The notes under the pieces are model-generated. The model had not been told where the DNA came from. It did no database searches and saw nothing but the letters and a program-made list of their open reading frames with translations. Of a DNA stretch of 6,311 nucleotides, positions 1 to 5,111 are shown one piece after another. Origin of the DNA: Ruminococcus sp. UBA3280 (lineage in GTDB: Bacteria; Bacillota; Clostridia; Oscillospirales; Ruminococcaceae); contig DETU01000043.1 in NCBI GenBank assembly GCA_002362175.1, positions 1 through 6,311 of the forward strand. The letters run 5' to 3'. The stretch's first letter is position 1. Each line of letters starts with the position of its first letter. The translations under genes were made by a program, and so were the position numbers.

Positions 1-23
1 TTCGAGTCCGTCCACCAGCTCCA
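1..23 (+). tRNA. 3' end of a tRNA, probably tRNA-Thr (partial)
   Basis: The window opens inside a tRNA. Bases 1-7 (TTCGAGT) are a standard T-loop, 8-12 the 3' half of the T-stem, 13-19 (CACCAGC) the 3' half of the acceptor stem, base 20 (T) the discriminator and 21-23 an encoded CCA. The anticodon lies outside the window, so the isotype cannot be read. A T discriminator with an acceptor end like this is familiar from Firmicutes tRNA-Thr genes, and tRNA-Thr next to tRNA-Tyr is a common arrangement; the Thr call is therefore inference. It lies on the same strand as the tRNA-Tyr that follows 39 bases later. Confidence 0.72.
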
Positions 24-25
24 TT

Positions 26-50
26 TTATCGGTAAATGCCGATAATTTTT
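26..50 (+). terminator. Terminator-like hairpin between the two tRNAs
   Basis: Bases 26-32 (TTATCGG) pair perfectly with 39-45 (CCGATAA) across a six-base loop, and TTTTT follows at 46-50. This is the form of a short intrinsic terminator for the upstream tRNA. The stem has only three G-C pairs, so it may be leaky. The next tRNA begins 12 bases after the T-run, so the hairpin could instead mark a processing or attenuation point in a two-tRNA transcript. The sequence GATAAT (41-46) inside it also resembles a -10 element. Confidence 0.5.
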
Positions 51-62
51 CAAAATAGTTTT

Positions 63-148
63 GGGAGAGTTCCCGAGTGGCCAAAGGGGGCAGACTGTAA
101 ATCTGTTGCTTTTCAGCTTCGATGGTCCGAATCCATCCTCTCCCACCA
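63..148 (+). tRNA. tRNA-Tyr (anticodon GTA)
   Basis: This is a complete class II tRNA of 86 bases including encoded CCA (146-148). The acceptor stem is GGGAGAG (63-69) paired with CTCTCCC (138-144), with discriminator A145. The anticodon stem is 90-94 / 102-106 and the loop CTGTAAA (95-101) carries GTA at 97-99. A long variable arm follows (about 107-120; GCT/AGC stem), as expected for bacterial tRNA-Tyr. The D-arm has the G79-G80 pair that should contact the T-loop. The T-stem is GATGG / CCATC (121-125 / 133-137). The odd point is the T-loop, TCCGAAT (126-132): the second position, normally the U that becomes pseudouridine 55, is C. All stems are intact, so the gene is probably functional. 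Confidence 0.95.
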
Positions 149-150
149 AG

Positions 151-181
151 TAGCCCCGAAGGTATTCGGGGTTATTTTTTT
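151..181 (+). terminator. Intrinsic terminator after tRNA-Tyr
   Basis: The arms CCCCGAA (154-160) and TTCGGGG (165-171) pair perfectly around a four-base loop (GGTA). Three further pairs (151-153 with 172-174, one G-T) extend the stem, and a T-run follows at 175-181. It sits three bases after the CCA end and is a strong Rho-independent terminator for the tRNA transcript. Confidence 0.88.
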
Positions 182-190
182 CCATTACCC

Positions 191-228
191 AGCCCCTGAA
201 CCTTGCATTTATCTGCAAGGGCTTTTTT
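191..228 (+). terminator. Second terminator hairpin downstream of tRNA-Tyr
   Basis: CCTTGCA (201-207) pairs with TGCAAGG (214-220) around a six-base loop, followed by GC and six T (223-228). An alternative fold pairs AGCCC (191-195) with GGGCT (219-223) outside a shortened TTGCA/TGCAA stem, ending directly at the T-run. Either form is terminator-like. It lies about 20 bases beyond the first terminator and isolates the tRNA unit from the genes that follow. Confidence 0.7.
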
Positions 229-309
229 ATGCCCGAAAAAAAAGATGTTTTGCACGGAAAATATACTCTATTGTGCAGAAATGTATTTATTTTGCTGTGA
301 GGTAAATAT

Positions 310-675
310 ATGATTGAAAACTACAGATATTATGAGGGTTTCGAAGGTGAACCTGAATACATTTTCTGTCTTTATAACGGTGAATGTCTTATTGAAAAAA
401 TTCATATATGGGACGGTTATTTCAGTGACATAATTAACACAATAAAACCCACTGAAAATCACTGGACAAGTCTTGCTGAATATTATCAGCTTTGTATTGA
501 TTTCGATAAAAGCAACTGGAAAGTTCCTGATATTCCGTCAGCTTTACAGCAACTTAAAAATGTTGATACTTCAAAAATCAGATTTCCGAAAAATCACGAA
601 GTTCTGAAAATGCTTATTGATATTTTTACAATAGCCTGTCAAAATAATCTTGTAGTATATATCGAATACTGCTGA
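310..675 (+). CDS. Small hypothetical protein, immunity-like, first gene of a coupled pair
   Basis: This encodes 121 residues. The start is supported by GAGG (299-302) seven bases before the ATG. The protein is acidic and rich in aromatic residues (for example NYRYYEGFEGEPEYIF near the N-terminus and YYQLCIDFDKSNW at about 58-70). It has no signal peptide or membrane segment, so it should be cytosolic. A central stretch, WKVPDIPSALQQLKNVDTSK (about 70-89), precedes a predicted helix and ends in a beta-like VVYIEY. I do not recognise a named family with confidence. Size, acidity and pairing with another small acidic gene resemble orphan immunity proteins of polymorphic toxin systems, but no toxin is present here; that is inference. 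Two terminators separate it from the tRNAs. A sampled 60-base line of the next gene is about 30% GC against 40-50% in typA, and this gene looks similar by eye, hinting at acquisition or simply low expression. Confidence 0.75.
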   Translation: MIENYRYYEGFEGEPEYIFCLYNGECLIEKIHIWDGYFSDIINTIKPTENHWTSLAEYYQLCIDFDKSNWKVPDIPSALQQLKNVDTSKIRFPKNHEVLKMLIDIFTIACQNNLVVYIEYC

Positions 676-677
676 GG
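673..677 (+). promoter_or_regulatory. Ribosome binding site overlapping the stop codon of the upstream small gene
   Basis: TGAGG combines the TGA stop of the 310-675 gene (673-675) with a GAGG Shine-Dalgarno site for the next ATG at 685, seven bases further on. Ribosomes finishing the first gene occupy the site that starts the second, which argues for translational coupling and fixes the second gene's start. Confidence 0.75.
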
Positions 678-684
678 TGTTAAA

Positions 685-1023
685 ATGACTGAAAATCTTT
701 ACTGTAAGATATTTATTGATACAGTTTCGGAATATAATGACTTCTTTGAAACTGTAAGAAATTTTCTGAACGGTGAAAAACAAGCCGTATCATTTATAAT
801 TTCTAACTGGTGCGATATGTGTATCAGCAGAAACAAGGAATATATTCCGCAAAATCCTGATTTTTTGTACTGGAAATTCTTTATTGATATTGAACCACAG
901 GAAAATGTTTCCGAAAGTACTTATATAAATAATCTAAAGCAACTTGTTTATTTCCTAAAACAAAAACATAATGTTATATGTGCCTGTGATTTTGAAGATA
1001 TTATAACAAATCACGGTGTATAA
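685..1023 (+). CDS. Small hypothetical protein, immunity-like, second gene of a coupled pair
   Basis: This encodes 112 residues starting nine bases after the previous stop; its Shine-Dalgarno site overlaps that stop. The protein has no signal peptide or transmembrane segment. Visible features are an N-terminal strand LYCKIFIDT (5-13), a helix around 17-29, a Cys pair in NWCDMCISRN (41-50), a strand block FLYWKFFIDIEPQENV (60-75), a helix at about 79-94 and a C-terminal VICACDFEDII (97-107). The pattern of F-I-D-I-E-P, then helix, then A-C-D-F-E-D reminds me of a widespread small bacterial family often found among immunity genes of toxin clusters, but that is memory only and no biochemical function is assigned. 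It probably shares an operon with the preceding gene. Two sampled 60-base lines are 30% GC. Expression may continue into typA, since only a weak hairpin lies between. Confidence 0.75.
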   Translation: MTENLYCKIFIDTVSEYNDFFETVRNFLNGEKQAVSFIISNWCDMCISRNKEYIPQNPDFLYWKFFIDIEPQENVSESTYINNLKQLVYFLKQKHNVICACDFEDIITNHGV

Positions 1024-1031
1024 TACACCGT
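1013..1031 (+). repeat. Perfect 8-bp hairpin with the stop codon in its loop
   Basis: ACGGTGTA (1013-1020) is followed by the TAA stop (1021-1023) and by the exact reverse complement TACACCGT (1024-1031). Only TTT follows, then mixed AT sequence, so this is at best a weak terminator. It could protect the upstream mRNA end or reduce read-through into typA, whose Shine-Dalgarno site begins 23 bases later. Confidence 0.5.
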
Positions 1032-1066
1032 TTACATAAATAATTTATTATTCGGAGGAACTTAAA

Positions 1067-2884
1067 ATGATTAGAAATGATTTAAGAAACATCGCCATTA
1101 TTGCCCATGTTGACCATGGTAAAACAACTCTCGTTGACGAAATGCTTAAACAGGGCGGTGTGTTCCGTGAAAACCAAAATGTCGCTGAAAGAGTTATGGA
1201 CTCAAATGATATTGAACGTGAAAGAGGTATCACAATACTTGCAAAAAATACGTCTGTAATGTACAATGACATTAAAATAAACATAATTGATACCCCCGGA
1301 CACGCTGATTTCGGCGGAGAAGTAGAACGTGTTCTCGAAATGGTAGACGGTGTTCTTCTTCTCGTTGACGCTGCCGAAGGTCCTATGCCTCAGACACGTT
1401 TTGTTCTTTCAAAGGCTCTTGAAATGGGTCACAAGATTATAGTTGTAGTAAACAAGATTGACCGTCCCGACGCTCGTCTTGACGAAATCGGCGACGAAGT
1501 TCTTGAACTTCTTCTTGACCTTGACGCAAATGAAGAACAGCTTGAAAGTCCTATCCTTTTCTGTTCAGGCAGAAGCGGTACTGCTTCACTTAGTCAGTAC
1601 GAAGCAGGCACAGACCTCAAACCCCTTTTCGATACTATCATAAACTATATTGAAGCACCTCAGGGCAATGAGGAAGAACCTTTGCAGATGCTTATTTCGT
1701 CAATTGACTATAATGAATACGTCGGACGAATCGGAATAGGACGTATTGTTCGTGGTAATATCAAAGTAAATCAGCAGGTTACAGTGTGCGACTATACAGG
1801 CTCAAAGAAGAACTACAATTCAAAAATTGTTTCACTTTTACAGATACAGGGTCTTAACCGTGTACCCGTTCAGGAAGCTAAAGTAGGCGATATCGTGTGG
1901 ATTTCGGGAATTGAAAACATCACAATCGGTGATACTATCTGTGCAACCGATACGCCTGAACCTTTGCCGTTTGTAAAAATCAGTGAGCCGACCGTTGAAA
2001 TGACTTTCTCTGTAAATGACAGCCCTTTTGCCGGAAAAGAGGGTAAATTCGTTACTTCACGTCAGCTCCGTGAAAGACTTTTCAGGGAACTTTTAAAAGA
2101 CGTTTCACTTCGTGTTTCCGAAACTGATACTACAGATTCATTCCGTGTTGCAGGACGTGGTGAAATGCACCTTTCAATCCTTATTGAAAATATGCGTCGT
2201 GAGGGGTATGAACTTTCTGTATCAACTCCCCGTGTTCTCTACAAAGAAGGCGAGGACGGTCGCAAGCTTGAACCTATTGAAAGACTTGTTATTGATGTTC
2301 CCGATGACTGTGTAGGCTCTGTAATGGAAAAAGTTTGCAGTCGTAAAGGTGAAATGACTAATATGCACCCACAGGGAAACCGTACAAGAATTGAGTTCCT
2401 TATTCCTGCACGTGGCTTATTTGGTTATAAGAGTGAGTTCCTCACCGATACAAAGGGCGAGGGAATTATGAGTCATGTATTTGAGGGTTACGAGGCTTAT
2501 AAGGGCGATATCGAACGCAGAAAGACAGGCTCTCTTGTATCGTTTGAAACAGGTGAAGCTGTTACTTATGGTCTTTATAATGCTCAGGAACGTGGACAGC
2601 TTTTCATTCCTGCCGGTACTCCTGTTTATGAGGGTATGATAGTAGGTGCTTCACCCAAAACAGAGGACCTTGTTGTAAATGTGTGCAAGAAAAAGCACCT
2701 CACAAATACACGTGCAAGCGGTAGTGATGACGCTCTCAGACTTGTTCCGCACAGAATACTCAGTCTTGAAGATTGCCTTGAATTTCTTGCAGATGACGAA
2801 CTTCTTGAAGTTACTCCCGAGTCTCTCAGAATAAGAAAGAGAATACTCAACAACTCACAGAGAGCTAAGCAGAGAGCAAAGTAA
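1067..2884 (+). CDS. typA: Ribosome-associated translational GTPase TypA/BipA
   Basis: This encodes 605 residues, within the usual 600-615 for the family. TypA is a GTPase of the EF-G/LepA superfamily that binds the ribosome and acts in 50S subunit assembly and in growth under cold or other stress. The G-domain is clear: G1 AHVDHGKT (13-20), switch I with RERGITI (51-57), G3 DTPGH (75-79), G4 NKID (129-132) and G5 SGR (167-169). An EF-Tu-like beta-barrel follows (about 200-300), then EF-G domain III- and V-like regions (about 305-485, including RVAGRGEMHL and RGLFGYKSEFLTDTKGEG) and the TypA-specific C-terminal domain, ending in a basic tail. GGAGG (1054-1058), eight bases before the ATG, fixes the start. 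Codon choice (many CTT, CGT, GGT) and 40-50% GC in sampled lines fit a well-expressed housekeeping gene. No internal defect is seen. It may be co-transcribed with the two small genes upstream. Confidence 0.97.
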   Translation: MIRNDLRNIAIIAHVDHGKTTLVDEMLKQGGVFRENQNVAERVMDSNDIERERGITILAKNTSVMYNDIKINIIDTPGHADFGGEVERVLEMVDGVLLLVDAAEGPMPQTRFVLSKALEMGHKIIVVVNKIDRPDARLDEIGDEVLELLLDLDANEEQLESPILFCSGRSGTASLSQYEAGTDLKPLFDTIINYIEAPQGNEEEPLQMLISSIDYNEYVGRIGIGRIVRGNIKVNQQVTVCDYTGSKKNYNSKIVSLLQIQGLNRVPVQEAKVGDIVWISGIENITIGDTICATDTPEPLPFVKISEPTVEMTFSVNDSPFAGKEGKFVTSRQLRERLFRELLKDVSLRVSETDTTDSFRVAGRGEMHLSILIENMRREGYELSVSTPRVLYKEGEDGRKLEPIERLVIDVPDDCVGSVMEKVCSRKGEMTNMHPQGNRTRIEFLIPARGLFGYKSEFLTDTKGEGIMSHVFEGYEAYKGDIERRKTGSLVSFETGEAVTYGLYNAQERGQLFIPAGTPVYEGMIVGASPKTEDLVVNVCKKKHLTNTRASGSDDALRLVPHRILSLEDCLEFLADDELLEVTPESLRIRKRILNNSQRAKQRAK

Positions 2885-2892
2885 TTTCCGAG

Positions 2893-2930
2893 AGTTTTCA
2901 ACAATCTTTCAACACTCTTATGTTGAAAGA
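2893..2930. repeat. Inverted-repeat cluster 1 (core TTTCAACA) after typA
   Basis: CTTTCAACA (2906-2914) pairs perfectly with TGTTGAAAG (2921-2929) around a six-base loop, and T2905/A2930 extend it. Just before it lies a further forward copy, AGTTTTCAACAA (2893-2904), that could compete for the same right arm. AAAATTC follows with no T-run, so this is not a canonical terminator although it stands where typA's should be. It may still shape the 3' end of the typA mRNA. Confidence 0.6.
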
Positions 2931-2990
2931 AAATTCATGATACGTCTGAATTGCTTTGATACAGACTCAAAACGGTTTTTGATATTCGGA

Positions 2991-3022
2991 AAAGTTTTCA
3001 ACAAGTATATGTTGAAAACTTT
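2991..3022. repeat. Inverted-repeat 2: perfect 13-bp arms sharing the core TTTCAACA
   Basis: AAAGTTTTCAACA (2991-3003) and its exact reverse complement (3010-3022) flank the six bases AGTATA. The left arm contains the same 12-mer AGTTTTCAACAA found at 2893-2904, exactly 100 bases upstream (2993-3004). The shared arm sequence and the identical six-base loop length tie it to the first repeat. No T-run follows, so it is either an RNA hairpin of another kind or a DNA operator. Confidence 0.7.
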
Positions 3023-3044
3023 CAGAAGCCTATGAAACAAAAGA

Positions 3045-3061
3045 GAAAACATGATGTTTTC
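3045..3061. repeat. 17-bp palindrome upstream of the lipoprotein genes
   Basis: GAAAACAT (3045-3052) and ATGTTTTC (3054-3061) are exact reverse complements around a single central G. As RNA the fold would be short; as DNA it has the form of a dimeric regulator's operator. It ends 23 bases before a TATAAT hexamer, placing it near or just upstream of the -35 region of the presumed lipoprotein promoter. Confidence 0.45.
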
Positions 3062-3084
3062 CCGAACATTCCACATAACAAACA

Positions 3085-3090
3085 TATAAT
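3085..3090 (+). promoter_or_regulatory. Candidate -10 element for the lipoprotein operon
   Basis: A perfect TATAAT lies 70 bases before the first lipoprotein ATG in non-coding DNA. No good TTGACA-like hexamer is present 16-18 bases upstream (the region reads CCGAAC or similar), so the promoter may depend on an activator, or the match may be chance in AT-rich DNA. Confidence 0.4.
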
Positions 3091-3159
3091 TTACAGATTA
3101 AAGAATTATTATTAAACAGACAAAATCATGAAACTCACATGATGATATGAGGTAAAATA

Positions 3160-3822
3160 ATGAAAAAGTTTTTAACTGTGACTATTGCTTTTCTGTTCTG
3201 CTGTTCATTTACGGCTTGCAGTGATAATGATAAATCTGAAAGTATTTCAAGTGAGATACCGTCTGTCGCTGAGGGTGAAGCGGGTGAAGTAATTACTCCT
3301 GACGAAGATGATGATGAGTACGGTCTTGGTGAATACCGTTACAGTTCGGGCGGTACAAAGCTTTATTACGATGAAAATGAATATTCCACAGAACTTATGC
3401 TGACGCTTGAAAAATATTTCACATCATTTGAAGAAAATAATTATGAGGATTACAAGTCATGTCTTTATCCGAGTTATATCGAAGAAATGAACAGTTATCT
3501 CAAAGAAAACTATGAATATGACCTTGAAACGTCGTTCCAAAATCAGCGTGAAAGTCTTTCCGAAAAAATGGGAGGAGATTTTAAAATCACACGTATAAAG
3601 GCTGAAAAATCAGAAAGCGATTCCGCTGAATCGTATTTCGCACCTCTTAACGAAACCTTTGGAAAAGATTACTACAATGAAATAAAAGACAGTACAGAAA
3701 AACTTCATCATCTTAAATTTTATGTAATGGCGGAGGACAGTGAAAAAACAGAATCACTTCTTGTGAGTGGATTTGAAATAGTCTTTGCCGAAAAAGACGG
3801 TAATTACTATACTTTCGGATAA
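3160..3822 (+). CDS. Putative secreted lipoprotein (first of a tandem pair)
   Basis: This encodes 220 residues. The N-terminus is a classic lipoprotein signal: MKK, a hydrophobic core and a lipobox ending SFTAC with the lipidated Cys at 20, so the mature protein should be anchored to the outer face of the membrane. A Ser/Glu/Asp-rich linker (about 21-55, including DEDDDE) leads to a globular part from about 75. That part has a helix, then CLYPSY (101-106), a helical stretch (107-137) and C-terminal strands ending in EKDGNYYTF. Helix-then-strand order with a final D-G-x-Y-Y strand recalls NTF2-like folds, but I cannot assign a family. TGAGG (3148-3152) seven bases before the ATG fixes the start. 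The next gene starts 11 bases after its stop and encodes a similar protein; the two are most likely one operon. Function unknown; substrate binding or cell-envelope role would be a guess. Confidence 0.85.
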   Translation: MKKFLTVTIAFLFCCSFTACSDNDKSESISSEIPSVAEGEAGEVITPDEDDDEYGLGEYRYSSGGTKLYYDENEYSTELMLTLEKYFTSFEENNYEDYKSCLYPSYIEEMNSYLKENYEYDLETSFQNQRESLSEKMGGDFKITRIKAEKSESDSAESYFAPLNETFGKDYYNEIKDSTEKLHHLKFYVMAEDSEKTESLLVSGFEIVFAEKDGNYYTFG

Positions 3823-3833
3823 AGGAGAAGTGT

Positions 3834-4505
3834 ATGAAAAAATTTATAATTCTTTTATGTGCCATGACACTTGTATGTGTTTCATGCAGTGATGAAAAAT
3901 CAGGGTCATCATCTGCAAGCGGAAAGGCACTTGTAACCGACACAATCGGTGAAGGAATAAATGTAGATGAAAACGAAATGCCTTTCGGTGCTACCATGAC
4001 GGACCTTGTACCCGACCACGACGATGTACCGATTTCAATTTCATATGAAAACCGTTTCATGACCGAGGAAGAAGCAAGAAAGATTTCAGACTATATCTCG
4101 GCAATAAACAGCTGTGATGCCGAATTGATGAAAAATACCTGTTACCCGTCATATCTTGACTATCTTGTTACAGAGTACGAAAATACAGACATTCAGGATT
4201 ATCTTGATTCACGACACGATGATATTAAAAATTCTTACACAGGCGGAGAATTTGATTTCAACTATATTCTTATAAATTCCCTCATGGACGAAAACGATGA
4301 TGACAGTAATACGGGTTTTTCAACGCTTGACCACAAAATCCTTGAACAATCTCCCGACGCTGAAATAACTTCAAGAAAAATGGTCGGAATAGATGTTCTT
4401 TACAAACTTGACGGTGACGACGGAAGTTATTCACTTACAGCAAGGACAGGTTCAGATATGATAATTTATATCTATACAATTGACGGACAGATTTATATTC
4501 TGTAA
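3834..4505 (+). CDS. Putative secreted lipoprotein (second of a tandem pair)
   Basis: This encodes 223 residues. A short signal peptide ends in the lipobox VCVSC with Cys18 as the lipidation site, followed by a Ser-rich linker (EKSGSSSASG). The block FGATMTDLVP (51-60), YENRF (71-75), a helix (77-92) and TCYPSY (102-107) follow, and the end is strand-rich (about 180-223, finishing IDGQIYIL). It aligns by eye with the preceding protein: YENRF against YDENEY, TCYPSY against CLYPSY, then a similar helix, a G-G-[ED]-F segment and a C-terminal D-G strand. It is thus a diverged paralogue. AGGAG (3823-3827), six bases before the ATG, begins right after the upstream stop. A strong terminator closes the unit four bases after the stop. 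I do not recognise a functional family. Confidence 0.85.
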   Translation: MKKFIILLCAMTLVCVSCSDEKSGSSSASGKALVTDTIGEGINVDENEMPFGATMTDLVPDHDDVPISISYENRFMTEEEARKISDYISAINSCDAELMKNTCYPSYLDYLVTEYENTDIQDYLDSRHDDIKNSYTGGEFDFNYILINSLMDENDDDSNTGFSTLDHKILEQSPDAEITSRKMVGIDVLYKLDGDDGSYSLTARTGSDMIIYIYTIDGQIYIL

Positions 4506-4509
4506 ACAA

Positions 4510-4540
4510 AAAAACAGGACGCATTATGTGTCCTGTTTTT
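4510..4540. terminator. Bidirectional terminator between convergent genes
   Basis: AAAAACAGGAC (4510-4520) pairs perfectly with GTCCTGTTTTT (4530-4540); up to three more pairs (4521-4523 with 4527-4529) may form inside the loop. On the + strand the T-run at 4536-4540 ends the lipoprotein transcript. On the - strand the A-run at 4507-4514 becomes a U-tract that ends the kinase-like transcript, whose stop is 8 bases away. Confidence 0.9.
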
Positions 4541-4547
4541 ATTTACA

Positions 4548-5039
4548 CTAAAAATTAAATTGCAGATAATCATCAGCCTCTTTTCTTGAATGAAAAATAA
4601 TAATATTCTTACTTTTTCTGTATTTTTCCAGTAAATTATATATTTCGGGAAGTTGATTTGCAGAAAAATCAATGATAAACTGTCTGAATTCACTATCCAA
4701 TTCCGTCTCTGTCCACGGCAAATCCTCACGTTTTTTTCCTATGCGTGATTCTGCACCTGAAAGGCATATTTCTGTCGGAAAATCCAGTAAAAAGACAGTA
4801 TCACATTCCTTTAAACGTATTTCAAGTGTACGCTGATAATTTCCGTCAATAATCCATCTGCCCTTTTTAACTATATTATTAAGAATTGCATCAAATTCAC
4901 TTGCTGATATATTTGTTTGGTCGGGGTTATGCCATATCATATCAAGATAATATAAAGGCAGATTTGTTTTATCTCTTAATTTCCGTGCAAACGTGCTTTT
5001 TCCAGCACCTGCACTTCCTGTAATAATTACTTTTTTCAT
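4548..5039 (-). CDS. P-loop kinase-like NTPase (adenylate kinase-related, "topology modulation protein" type)
   Basis: This encodes 163 residues, near the usual 165-185 for this group. The Walker A loop GSAGAGKST (8-16) sits right behind the first strand KKVIITG, which fixes the start at this Met. Other family marks are LPLYYLDMIWHNP (27-39), RWIIDGNYQRTL (61-72), a Walker B-like strand TVFLLDFP (81-88), a basic segment around 99-104 (RIGKKR) and a C-terminal IIIFHSRKEADDYL (146-159). Such proteins are often named DNA topology modulation protein or FlaR-related, but real substrates are poorly known; a small-molecule kinase is the safer guess. The Shine-Dalgarno site is poor: AAAAGG lies only two bases before the ATG, suggesting weak translation. 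One sampled 60-base line is about 27% GC, clearly below guaB beside it, so the gene may be acquired or just weakly expressed. A guaB terminator lies upstream, so it probably has its own promoter. Confidence 0.85.
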   Translation of the reverse strand: MKKVIITGSAGAGKSTFARKLRDKTNLPLYYLDMIWHNPDQTNISASEFDAILNNIVKKGRWIIDGNYQRTLEIRLKECDTVFLLDFPTEICLSGAESRIGKKREDLPWTETELDSEFRQFIIDFSANQLPEIYNLLEKYRKSKNIIIFHSRKEADDYLQFNF

Positions 5040-5062
5040 AGCCTTTTCATGTATAGGTATAT

Positions 5063-5097
5063 TTCAAAACAAGCCGAACATTATATTGTCCGACTTG
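5063..5097 (-). terminator. Terminator of guaB (- strand)
   Basis: Read on the - strand, CAAGTCGGACA (5097-5087) pairs with TGTTCGGCTTG (5080-5070) around six bases, with two G-U pairs, and TTTT follows (5069-5066). On the + strand the two wobble positions become A-C mismatches, so the hairpin works best for - strand RNA. It lies 15 bases beyond the guaB stop codon and separates guaB from the kinase-like gene. Confidence 0.7.
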
Positions 5098-5111
5098 CTT
5101 TTTTTATATAA

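Noticed and set aside
250..267. Promoter for the small-gene pair from TTGCAC (250-255) and TATACT (262-267)
   Set aside because: The two elements are only six bases apart instead of about 17. TATACT alone could be a -10, but no suitable -35 was seen, so it is not annotated.
36..305. Open frame of 89 codons on the + strand
   Set aside because: It runs straight through tRNA-Tyr and both terminators and has no ribosome site; it is a chance frame.
63..309. tRNA-Tyr as an attachment site of an integrated element
   Set aside because: No integrase is present and no repeat of the tRNA 3' end was seen elsewhere in the window.
1048..1284. Minus-strand frame opposite the start of typA, and other frames inside typA and guaB
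   Set aside because: They overlap well-conserved genes, lack ribosome sites and show no recognisable protein features; they are shadows.
2905..2930. Canonical Rho-independent terminator of typA
   Set aside because: The hairpin is A-T rich and followed by AAAATTC rather than a T-run, so it was listed as a repeat instead.
2893..3022. TTTTCAACA copies as DnaA boxes of a replication origin
   Set aside because: Each differs from TTATCCACA at two positions, there is no dnaA, dnaN or other origin gene, and the copies are arranged as hairpin arms.
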